9,134 bases of DNA from assembly GCA_900769385.1 (NCBI GenBank), contig CAAGGO010000483.1, positions 1 through 9,134 on the forward strand. The letters are read 5' to 3'. The position numbers were made by a program, and so were the translations under genes. The notes under the pieces are model-generated. The model worked only from the letters and a program-made list of their open reading frames with translations, did not search any database and had not been told where the DNA came from. Source of the DNA: Rikenellaceae bacterium (GTDB lineage Bacteria; Bacteroidota; Bacteroidia; Bacteroidales; UBA932). Positions 1 to 6,766 of this stretch are shown here, one piece after another (the stretch's first letter is position 1; each line of letters begins with the position of its first letter).

Positions 1-766
1 AAACTCCAATGAACGGACCGGTAACCGTAGCCCAAACAGCGGCATTCATCCCCTTACGGTCCTTTACAGCAGCAACCATAGTCCCCAATTTCTTCTGCAG
101 AACCATCACTGCCACAAATCCAATTGCACCCGTAACCGCCCTTATGAACGTGGAAGCAAACGGAAGCATCTGGGCCACCTGCTCCTCCCCCGCAGGAATT
201 GACATCTCATAATAATTCATACCCACCTTACTCAAAACCAGTCCAATACCCTGCCCAACACCGGCTCCAATTCCAAACAGAACCCCTTTAAGAGGCAATT
301 TCAAAGACAATCTTCCCGACGAATTTTTGTCTCCACCCTTATTGAGTACAGAAATTCCAATACCGGTTACGGTAACCAGCATACCGGCAATACACTGCAA
401 CTCCATCTTCTCACCCAAAATGATCCACCCTGCAATTGCGGCAGTTGGAGGGGCAAGAGTCATAAAGAGCTGACCAAAACGGGAACCTATGATGACATAC
501 GAATTGAAAAGGCAATAATCTCCCAACAGATACCCAACAAAACCGGAAAGGGAAAGCCACAGCCACCCCTTGGCACCTGCAAATTGGGGATACGGCGCAC
601 CGGTAAACCACCAGAGAGTTCCCCCCAACATAACAAGTGAAAGCACCATCCTTATCACATTCAGCTGCAGGGAACCAAGTCTCTTGCTGCCTACCTCGGC
701 AAACAATGCCGTAATAGTCCATGACACTGCTACCGTAATGGAAATTATCTCGCCTAAATAATTCAT
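1..766 (-). CDS. EamA/DMT-family transporter, partial (C-terminus beyond window)
   Basis: Reading the minus strand from the ATG at 766-764 gives 255 codons with no stop to the window edge, so the C-terminal end is missing; family members are usually near 300 residues. The protein is very hydrophobic, with about eight visible membrane segments. A first EamA repeat ends in the typical GWIILGEK stretch (about residues 113-120), followed by VTGIGISVL. A polar linker near 143-158 leads into a second repeat that begins GVLFGIGAGVGQGIGLVLSK (161-180). This family exports or imports small metabolites across the inner membrane; the substrate cannot be read from sequence. The start codon overlaps the stop of the upstream phosphoesterase gene as ATGA (763-766), so it is probably the distal, translationally coupled gene of a three-gene operon. 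The family call is firm; function within it is unknown. Confidence 0.9.
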   Translation of the reverse strand, partial: MNYLGEIISITVAVSWTITALFAEVGSKRLGSLQLNVIRMVLSLVMLGGTLWWFTGAPYPQFAGAKGWLWLSLSGFVGYLLGDYCLFNSYVIIGSRFGQLFMTLAPPTAAIAGWIILGEKMELQCIAGMLVTVTGIGISVLNKGGDKNSSGRLSLKLPLKGVLFGIGAGVGQGIGLVLSKVGMNYYEMSIPAGEEQVAQMLPFASTFIRAVTGAIGFVAVMVLQKKLGTMVAAVKDRKGMNAAVWATVTGPFIGV

Positions 767-1914
767 AATCTGATATTAATCACCCATAAATCACTCTTGG
801 TACCAATTCTGAACGGAGGTCCCCAAAGGGAAAGTCCGCTTGAAACCACCACGTGGGAATTCTCCCATTTCCTGTAACCGTGGCTCTGCTGGTACATTCT
901 GTCAACCAACAGATTCATAGGCCATATCTGCCCTCTATGGGTATGTCCGCTGAACTGCAGATCCACCCCAAGTGAATCCTTCAAATCCAACTGGTATGGC
1001 TGATGATCCAGCATAATCACCGGAGCCTCCTTCCGCACCCCTGCCATCAGCTCCTCCACCGATGCACGGCTATGGTTTGAACGGTCATCACGACCAACAA
1101 GCTGCAACCCGCCAGGAAGGCAAACAACTGAATCCCTGAGCAGAACAATTGGAGTATTCTTCAAAAATTCCTCACTTTTCTCCAACCCACTGATATACTC
1201 GTGGTTTCCCGGAACCATATAAATACCCATTGGGGCCTGGAGCTTCCCAAGTTCCTCATCCATACGCTGCTGACACAACGGCACAATGGAATTGTCAATA
1301 AGGTCTCCCCCAATGAGGATGATATCGGGAAGAAGAGAATTTATCATTCCAACATATCTTGCAAGATCCTCTTTATCTGTGGAATACCCAAGATGCACAT
1401 CGCTCAATGCCACAATTTTCAGATTTTTCTTCCCGACAGGCAATTCAGAATCCCCCTCAACTTTTCCAGAACTCAAATCAATTTCCAGTTCCTTAATCTG
1501 CGGATTCCTATAATTGTTGTATCCGCTATAAAGCACTCCGGAAACAACAATCACCGAAAGAAGAAAACCGAAACGGTTCAGAAATCTCCTAATCTGATAG
1601 AAAACCAGCTTGGTTATATCCACAACCAGAAGGGCCAGCACCATATAAAGGGTAAACACCAGCCACGCAGAACCAACTCCGTTCAAAGTTGAACTGAGCC
1701 ACTGGGGAAGAGAGGCATTGCGGGCAAACATTGCCACAAAAAATGATAGGGCGGCAATCCAGAAAATAATTGAAAAGCAGCACTGCATCATAATGCCAAG
1801 AGGACGTAACCTCCTGGTAGGCGTAATTGCCTTAAGGGACTGTAATCCTCTTGCAAAAATATAAACGTTCCCACACAGGTATGCCGCAAGGATACCAAAG
1901 AAGAAAAATTTCAT
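763..1914 (-). CDS. Membrane-anchored calcineurin-like metallophosphoesterase (YaeI/YkuE-like)
   Basis: This 383-residue protein has an N-terminal membrane region with about four hydrophobic segments (roughly 2-21, 42-64, 83-104, 115-131). A calcineurin-like phosphoesterase domain follows from about residue 165. All the metal-binding blocks are present: SDVH (D172, H174), GGDLID (D204), GNHE (N237, H238), LDHQP (H304) and GHTHRGQ (H324, H326). These normally bind two metal ions and hydrolyse phosphate esters. Related YaeI/YkuE-type proteins act on lipid-linked or envelope phosphates, but the substrate here is unknown. If the last hydrophobic segment is the anchor, the catalytic domain sits at the membrane face; I cannot decide which face. 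The gene starts 28 bases after the nitroreductase gene and its TGA overlaps the ATG of the DMT transporter, which supports one operon. No clear Shine-Dalgarno sequence is seen. Confidence 0.92.
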   Translation of the reverse strand: MKFFFFGILAAYLCGNVYIFARGLQSLKAITPTRRLRPLGIMMQCCFSIIFWIAALSFFVAMFARNASLPQWLSSTLNGVGSAWLVFTLYMVLALLVVDITKLVFYQIRRFLNRFGFLLSVIVVSGVLYSGYNNYRNPQIKELEIDLSSGKVEGDSELPVGKKNLKIVALSDVHLGYSTDKEDLARYVGMINSLLPDIILIGGDLIDNSIVPLCQQRMDEELGKLQAPMGIYMVPGNHEYISGLEKSEEFLKNTPIVLLRDSVVCLPGGLQLVGRDDRSNHSRASVEELMAGVRKEAPVIMLDHQPYQLDLKDSLGVDLQFSGHTHRGQIWPMNLLVDRMYQQSHGYRKWENSHVVVSSGLSLWGPPFRIGTKSDLWVINIRL

Positions 1915-1942
1915 CTCGCTACTACTCTACTGGATAATCAAA

Positions 1943-2584
1943 TTATTCTACAGGGTAACCAATAGGGTGATACAACAATGCAACCATTGTCTCTGGCCAG
2001 CCAAGAGCCTCCTGGATGGCTTTAGGATTGATACCGCCGGCACAAGCTACAGTAGCCATACCGTTGGCTGCGCAATACAGATAAATGTTCTGTGAAACAT
2101 AACCTGCATCCATAGCTGCAAACCTGTTTCTAGGCTCCTCACCAAATGGAGGGAACTTGTCCTTGTCACTTACAAGCAAAATCACAGGATTTTTCAATGC
2201 ACCTGCATTCCTTCCAGCATACAAAGGACGGATATCAGTTGCACTCACCTGCTCAAGAGTCTCATCCTGTGCCTTATAATAGTAAACGCCTGAATCCTTG
2301 CAAACAAAAAGCTGGATATCCTGCGCATTCACAGCAGAAGGAGCTGTACGCTTGCCATCCTCACGGTTAACACCGTTTGCTGTCCAAAGAATATCCATAA
2401 TAACCTCATCAGAAACCACCTTGGTTGTATCAAACTGTCTGATTGATTTTCTTGCATTCAAAATCTCTGTAAGCACCTTGCCCTTATCCACTGCCGGTGC
2501 CTCCACCGCTGCCTGACCACCTGCACAAGAAGCTGCCATAAACGCTGCTGCAGCACACGCCAAAACTTTATTGATTCTTTTCAT
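1943..2584 (-). CDS. Nitroreductase-family lipoprotein (SagB/nitroreductase-like)
   Basis: This 213-residue protein opens with a bacterial lipoprotein signal: basic MKRINK, a hydrophobic run, then AASC with the likely lipidated cysteine at position 20, followed by AGGQ. The mature part is a nitroreductase fold: RKSIRQF (45-51) is the usual FMN-phosphate-binding arginine/serine block, RTAPSAVNAQ (79-88) is the conserved loop after the second helix, and DAGYVSQNIYLYCAANG (159-175) is the dimer-core helix. Members bind FMN and reduce nitro groups, quinones or similar substrates with NAD(P)H, or act as dehydrogenases. Here the enzyme would sit outside the cytoplasm on a lipid anchor, so the electron donor is unclear. 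It is first in a leftward operon, with a Bacteroidota -7 box 31 bases upstream of the ATG. The family is clear; the reaction is not known. Confidence 0.9.
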   Translation of the reverse strand: MKRINKVLACAAAAFMAASCAGGQAAVEAPAVDKGKVLTEILNARKSIRQFDTTKVVSDEVIMDILWTANGVNREDGKRTAPSAVNAQDIQLFVCKDSGVYYYKAQDETLEQVSATDIRPLYAGRNAGALKNPVILLVSDKDKFPPFGEEPRNRFAAMDAGYVSQNIYLYCAANGMATVACAGGINPKAIQEALGWPETMVALLYHPIGYPVE

Positions 2585-2615
2585 AGCATCACATATTTAA
2601 ATGGTAAGTTCCTTA

Positions 2616-2623
2616 CAAATATA
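2616..2623 (-). promoter_or_regulatory. Bacteroidota -7 box for the nitroreductase operon
   Basis: On the minus strand 2623-2616 reads TATATTTG, a full match to TAnnTTTG. It lies 31 bases upstream of the nitroreductase ATG. Nineteen bases further upstream is TTTACA (2648-2643), only a weak resemblance to the -33 TTTG. This assignment comes from consensus matching, not from a mapped start. Confidence 0.6.
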
Positions 2624-2636
2624 AACTTAAAAATGG

Positions 2637-2644
2637 TAATTTTG
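2637..2644 (+). promoter_or_regulatory. Bacteroidota -7 box for tilS
   Basis: TAATTTTG matches TAnnTTTG exactly and ends 17 bases before the tilS ATG, which would give a leader of only about 10-14 bases. The expected -33 region (about 2613-2617, TTACA) is weak and falls on the opposite promoter's -7 box. An AGGAAG at 2654-2659 is a plausible ribosome binding site just ahead of the ATG at 2662. Confidence 0.6.
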
Positions 2645-2661
2645 TAAAAAAACAGGAAGTT

Positions 2662-4122
2662 ATGTTCAGGTACGGGTTTAAGAAGAGACTATTTGAGTTG
2701 GGAGTTGATTACGGGGCAAAGGTGCTGGCTGCGGTGAGTGGCGGAGTGGATTCTATGGTTATGCTGGATGCACTGATGCACTGCCAGCTGGATCTTGAGA
2801 TTGCAGTTGCACACGTGAATTTCAACTTGCGCGGCCAGGAGAGCGATGGGGATACCCAAATGGTACGTGAGTGGTGCGCCACCCACAATATTACCCTATA
2901 TGAAGAGAGTTTCCAGACAACAGAATATGCCCGGCAGCAAGGAATCTCCATTGAGATGGCGGCCCGTGAGCTCCGCTACAACTGGTTCTACACCCTAATG
3001 CAGGAGTACGGATTCAACTTTCTGGCAATTGCCCACAATGCAAACGACAATGCAGAAACCCTTCTGCTTAACCTTACCCGCGGCTGCGGAATTGAAGGGG
3101 TAGGAGGCATTAAGGAGAAAGTAGAGCTGCAACTGGAAGGATCATCTACGGAATCCACTTCCCCACAATATATTATCCGCCCCCTTATAGCATATTCCCG
3201 ACAGCAGATTGAGAAATATGCCCTCAAGTTCAAGGTACCATACAGGACAGACAGCACAAACCTGTTGAGCGACTATTCCCGCAACAGGATCCGCAACGAG
3301 GTATTTCCCCAGCTTGAAAAGATAAACCCTTCTGTAATAACCACTTTCAACAGAAACATAAGACATTTCCAGCAGGCGGGAACCGTACTGCAAAAGATGG
3401 TGGAAGAGAAAGTTGGCACCCTATGCCACACCTTCAATTCACTTGAAGAACTTGCAGAAAGCAGCTACGCCCACTCAATGTGCGGCCTTAACCTGCTGAT
3501 GAACAGAGTAAGAAGCCAGGAAACAGATTACTCGCTTCTTGCAGGCATTGTAGAAATCCCACAACTTATGGAGGAACCGGAATGGGAATTCTGGGTTTAC
3601 CAGATTGCTTCCCGATGGGGTTTTTCTCCAGCCATTATTGAGAATATCTGCAAGGCAATGGAGGAAGAAGAGGGACCAAAGAGATTTTTGTCGGGAAGAG
3701 GAGACATCATTGCAGTGAAAGAGAGGGGACTGCTGAAGTTCTATCTGAATGTGGTGCCTGAGGAGGCTGAGGATGGAGCATTGAAAATTGAGACAACAGT
3801 GATTTCAAGGGAGAGCTGGCGCACCAGAAAGGAGGCCGGAGAGCTTGCACCTATTCTGTACCTTGATGCTGCTAAAATTGAAATGCCGCTCAGTTGCCGC
3901 ACAGTGGCCGCAGGAGACCGCTTCTCCCCACTTGGTTTGAGAGGGAGCAAGAAAGTGACCGATTATCTTACAGATATAAAGTTTGAGAACCTGCACAAGG
4001 GGAATGTACTTTTAATGACAGATGCATCTGGTAAAATTGTGTGCATCCCGGGGCTGCAGGTAGACAACAAAGTGCGTGTTACAGAGGCTACTCAAGAAAT
4101 CCTTCAGGTAAAGGTGCTGTAA
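2662..4122 (+). CDS. tilS: tRNA(Ile)-lysidine synthetase TilS
   Basis: TilS joins lysine to C34 of the CAU-anticodon tRNA-Ile using ATP, so that the tRNA reads AUA and is charged with isoleucine; it acts in the cytoplasm and is normally essential. The 486-residue protein has the N-type ATP-pyrophosphatase P-loop SGGVDS at 26-31 in the context AAVSGGVDSMVML, then HVNFNLRGQESD (51-62), AHNANDNAETLLLNLTRG (124-141) and RPLIAYSRQQI (173-183). RNRIRNEVFP (207-216) is the tRNA-contact signature. The C-terminal part carries the TilS substrate-binding domain, with GDRFSPLG and KKVTDYL. E. coli TilS is about 430 residues; the excess lies in the middle helical region and in a small Ser/Thr-rich loop near 159-168. 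The start is supported by AGGAAG at 2654-2659. The last 35 bases overlap the convergent RluA-type gene. Confidence 0.97.
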   Translation: MFRYGFKKRLFELGVDYGAKVLAAVSGGVDSMVMLDALMHCQLDLEIAVAHVNFNLRGQESDGDTQMVREWCATHNITLYEESFQTTEYARQQGISIEMAARELRYNWFYTLMQEYGFNFLAIAHNANDNAETLLLNLTRGCGIEGVGGIKEKVELQLEGSSTESTSPQYIIRPLIAYSRQQIEKYALKFKVPYRTDSTNLLSDYSRNRIRNEVFPQLEKINPSVITTFNRNIRHFQQAGTVLQKMVEEKVGTLCHTFNSLEELAESSYAHSMCGLNLLMNRVRSQETDYSLLAGIVEIPQLMEEPEWEFWVYQIASRWGFSPAIIENICKAMEEEEGPKRFLSGRGDIIAVKERGLLKFYLNVVPEEAEDGALKIETTVISRESWRTRKEAGELAPILYLDAAKIEMPLSCRTVAAGDRFSPLGLRGSKKVTDYLTDIKFENLHKGNVLLMTDASGKIVCIPGLQVDNKVRVTEATQEILQVKVL

Positions 4123-5827
4123 TTTTCATCACCCCTTTTTCTGGATGTATGAACTCCACCCAATGGGCGTGGAGCATAAGCCTCTGCGATGGTGAGCCGT
4201 ATAGAAGATCCCCAACAATTGGAGTATTGAGTCCCATCTTATGGGCAGAATGGACCCTCAGCTGATGTGTGCGTCCTGTTACCGGATAAAAGTTCACAAA
4301 GGTTCTACCATTTTGAACGGCGGTAATCTCAAATCGGGTAACCGCCTCCTTACCCTCCCCAAAATCAACCTTCTGGGCTGGCCTATGATCATAATCGGCA
4401 ACCAACGGCAAAGAGATTGTTCCTGATACTGAGCTCTCCCAATTGACTCCTGCACCGCAATTCTCAGGTGCTGCAACACCATCCAGAACAGCCCTGTAAC
4501 ATTTCCTTACAGAACACCGGGCAAACTGACTCTGCAACTCCTTATAAACCTTTTCATCCCTGGCCAACAAGAGAACTCCGGATGTGTGCATATCCAGCCT
4601 GTGAACAGGGATAATTGCAGCCTCACCCATGCATGATGTTTCAGTGCAAAGAGAAGAACTGATTGCCAGAAGTTCCTGTACCGATTTCTGACCAATCTCC
4701 TCTTTTCCAGAAACTGACAAAACTCCTGCCGGCTTGTTTACCGCTAAAATCTTATCATCTGAATAAAGGATTTCCATCTCACCGGAAGAGCCGTATGAGG
4801 TATGGAACAGCTCGGCTTCCACAGGCAATCCCTGTAGCATAAAACTCAGAATTGGAGCACATTTACCTTTGCAGGAAGGGTAAAATTCACCGTGGCGTCT
4901 CACCTCTCCGCGTGGAGAATCACCCCACCAGAACTCCCCCATAGAGATAGGACGCATTCCGTGCAAGAATGCATATTGCAGAAGCTTTGGAGCAGCACAC
5001 TCACCTGCACCGCCTGGAGGAAGTACAGGGCGCCCCTGACGCAAAGCCTGCTCCTTATAAAAATCTGCAAAAATATCCAGCATATCCCGCCTCTGTCCAT
5101 AACCGTTAAGGAAAGAAAATTGTCTGAAAATCTCCTCCTGCAATGCTGCAGACTTCACCTTACGCAACTCCTTCAGCTTCTCAATTTCCCGTTCCAGCCC
5201 CTTCAACCTCTCCTCCAACGGCTGCAACGTCTCCTTGAACGCCCTCTCTGCCCTTTTTATCTCCGCTTTCTGGAACTGGCTCTGGCGGGTAAGCTGAGCC
5301 AGTTGCCCAGAGTCACACTCCTCCATCCTAAGCCTCTCACGCTCAACTTTTCCTGCCTTATAAATCCATTTCAGCTGAGAAATCCGCTCTGTAAAATCCT
5401 CAAAAACCTCCGCAATCTCCCTTTTCAATTCCGCAAGCTCCTCCCCACACTCCATCTGGGCAATTCTGGCATTTATTCCCGATATCACACGCTCCCCAAC
5501 TTTAAAGAATTCGTCGGGATTAAGAAGGTCATACACTGGGGGAACAAAGTATTCCAGATTGTTCTGCCCCTGCAAATTACCGGAAAATGCCGCCAGGAAT
5601 CCAAGTTTCCCCTCCGGGGTTTCAACCACAAGCACCCCAAACATCTTTCCCTGCTGCAATTCATTGTGCCACTGAGGTTTCCCCTCCAGATAAGCCATTA
5701 CCTGGGAGGCGGCACAACGGCACAAATCATCGGGAAGATAACTGAAAGGATTGGTGAATTTTTGCGGAAAACCGCTCCTCATCTGAGGGGTAATCTCCTC
5801 CCCTGTGGAAATCAAAAGGTTCTGCAT
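4088..5827 (-). CDS. RluA-family pseudouridine synthase with long N-terminal extension
   Basis: This 579-residue protein has a C-terminal RluA-type domain from about residue 350 that converts specific uridines in rRNA or tRNA to pseudouridine. It shows NKPAGVLSV (364-372), HRLDMHTSGVLLLARDE (409-425) with catalytic D412, and GRTHQLRVHSAH (518-529). The preceding 350 residues are not part of a standard RluA enzyme. There is a globular start (1-115, with GFLAAFSG at 76-83 and FVPPVYD at 94-100). A charged Glu/Lys/Arg-rich stretch, very likely coiled coil, follows (about 120-235). A second globular block (236-335) contains PPGGAGECAAPKLLQYA and FYPSCKGKC, with cysteines 277, 319 and 323. From memory, this architecture recurs in Bacteroidota and some Vibrio relatives, so it is a real family and not an accidental fusion. 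The gene starts 15 bases after the PAP2 stop and probably shares its transcript. The target RNA is unknown. Confidence 0.93.
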   Translation of the reverse strand: MQNLLISTGEEITPQMRSGFPQKFTNPFSYLPDDLCRCAASQVMAYLEGKPQWHNELQQGKMFGVLVVETPEGKLGFLAAFSGNLQGQNNLEYFVPPVYDLLNPDEFFKVGERVISGINARIAQMECGEELAELKREIAEVFEDFTERISQLKWIYKAGKVERERLRMEECDSGQLAQLTRQSQFQKAEIKRAERAFKETLQPLEERLKGLEREIEKLKELRKVKSAALQEEIFRQFSFLNGYGQRRDMLDIFADFYKEQALRQGRPVLPPGGAGECAAPKLLQYAFLHGMRPISMGEFWWGDSPRGEVRRHGEFYPSCKGKCAPILSFMLQGLPVEAELFHTSYGSSGEMEILYSDDKILAVNKPAGVLSVSGKEEIGQKSVQELLAISSSLCTETSCMGEAAIIPVHRLDMHTSGVLLLARDEKVYKELQSQFARCSVRKCYRAVLDGVAAPENCGAGVNWESSVSGTISLPLVADYDHRPAQKVDFGEGKEAVTRFEITAVQNGRTFVNFYPVTGRTHQLRVHSAHKMGLNTPIVGDLLYGSPSQRLMLHAHWVEFIHPEKGVMKITAPLPEGFLE

Positions 5828-5842
5828 ATTCTTCCCGATAAT

Positions 5843-6628
5843 TTAAAATCGCATTGCCAAAGAGATGCCGGCACCGTCACCCGAGCAGTATGGGAACCCC
5901 ATTAGGGCAAAATCTTTCTTTGGCTTGAAAATCTTATGCACAACGTTTTCCTGAATCCAAGGATATATCCAGTCTGCCAGTCTTACACTTAAAATTCCAA
6001 CACCTGCACCGGCAATGATATCTGTAAACCAATGCTCATTGTGAGCCACCCTTGCAAGTGCCACACTCGAAGCTACCGCATAGCCTGCAATGCCAATCCA
6101 AGGGGAAGAATCCCTATACTGCAATCTCAAGAATTCAGCACCGGTAAATGCAGTTGCCGTATGTCCACTTGGGAAAGAACTGAAACCAATGCCATCAGGA
6201 CGCTGAACACCGGCAATCTCCTTTATTGAATATGTTGTTACTGCCATAATGGCATATGAAAGGGCCATCATTACAGTTGCATCACCATAATTATGTGCAC
6301 TTTTTACCCCACCCAGTTTAAGTATATAATAACTTGCAGCCGGAAGATATTGCACCATATCCTCGGGATAAAAATCTTTATGTACAATGGCATCCCTGCT
6401 TGAAAGTCCAAAATCAAACTCCTTTACAGACTTTATCTGATTGCCTGCAACACCGGCACCGAACAAAACCACAGGGGCAATGAGCTGCTTGGGTCTGAAT
6501 CCGGTAATGAATTTCACTTTCTCAGTGGAATCCTTCTGTGTCTGCAAATTACGGTCACTTCCCTGTACCTTGAAAGCGGAAGAAAACAGAAAAACCAATA
6601 CCAGTGCAAAAGACAAAAAATTTCTCAT
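5843..6628 (-). CDS. PAP2-family phosphatase, membrane protein with signal peptide
   Basis: This 261-residue protein starts with a signal peptide or signal anchor (about 1-24) and has roughly five further hydrophobic segments. The three PAP2 (phosphatidic acid phosphatase type 2) motifs are intact: KEIAGVQRP with K136 and R143, PSGHT with S154 and H156, and ARVAHNEHWFTD with R193, H199 and D203. The enzymes use a phospho-histidine intermediate to remove phosphate from lipid or prenyl phosphates such as undecaprenyl pyrophosphate, phosphatidate or lipid A. Which of these applies cannot be told from sequence. The first arginine of motif 3 is preceded by alanine instead of the usual serine. The C-terminal 20 residues end GISLAMRF, an aromatic-ended strand-like tail beyond the catalytic core. 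A TAATTTTG promoter box lies 31 bases upstream, and the RluA fusion gene follows after 15 bases. Confidence 0.92.
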   Translation of the reverse strand: MRNFLSFALVLVFLFSSAFKVQGSDRNLQTQKDSTEKVKFITGFRPKQLIAPVVLFGAGVAGNQIKSVKEFDFGLSSRDAIVHKDFYPEDMVQYLPAASYYILKLGGVKSAHNYGDATVMMALSYAIMAVTTYSIKEIAGVQRPDGIGFSSFPSGHTATAFTGAEFLRLQYRDSSPWIGIAGYAVASSVALARVAHNEHWFTDIIAGAGVGILSVRLADWIYPWIQENVVHKIFKPKKDFALMGFPYCSGDGAGISLAMRF

Positions 6629-6659
6629 AAATTACAGTTTGACATACATCCAGAAACTC

Positions 6660-6691
6660 CAAAATTACGAATAAATTACCTTTTTGAACAA
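6660..6691 (-). promoter_or_regulatory. Bacteroidota promoter for the PAP2-RluA operon
   Basis: On the minus strand 6667-6660 reads TAATTTTG (TAnnTTTG) and TTG lies at 6691-6689, 21 bases upstream, which is acceptable -33 spacing. The -7 box is 31 bases from the PAP2 ATG, the same distance as in the nitroreductase promoter. This is a consensus match only. Confidence 0.6.
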
Positions 6692-6712
6692 GGTTGCAAA
6701 CCATAATTTGAG

Positions 6713-6720
6713 TATCTTTG
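6713..6720 (+). promoter_or_regulatory. Bacteroidota -7 box for the antiporter gene
   Basis: TATCTTTG matches TAnnTTTG. A transcript would begin near 6725, about 42 bases before the ATG at 6767. The upstream TTTG (6683-6686) is 26 bases away, longer than usual, and TTG (6694-6696) is 16 bases away, shorter than usual, so the -33 element is uncertain. Confidence 0.55.
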
Positions 6721-6766
6721 TTATTTGGTAGGGATAAGGCCCAGAATAATACAAAAACTAGGAGAT

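Noticed and set aside
1201..1692. A 163-codon plus-strand frame antisense to the phosphoesterase
   Set aside because: It has no motif and lies wholly within a gene with all five metallophosphoesterase blocks.
3031..3060. TilS has AHNAND where E. coli has AHHLDD, seemingly a lost acidic residue
   Set aside because: From memory, Bacteroidota TilS proteins commonly have AHNxND here and the second aspartate (D129) is kept, so this is lineage variation and not inactivation.
4154..4174. Hairpin CTCCACCC-AAT-GGGCGTGGAG after the tilS stop, as a possible terminator
   Set aside because: The stem has a bulge, no T-run follows it, and it lies inside conserved codons of the convergent RluA domain, so coding constraint explains it.
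4892..5905. A 337-codon open frame on the plus strand, antisense to the RluA fusion
   Set aside because: It is Leu/Pro/Arg-rich with no recognisable domain. It is the shadow of the Glu/Lys/Arg-rich coiled-coil codons of the real gene, whose motifs are unambiguous.
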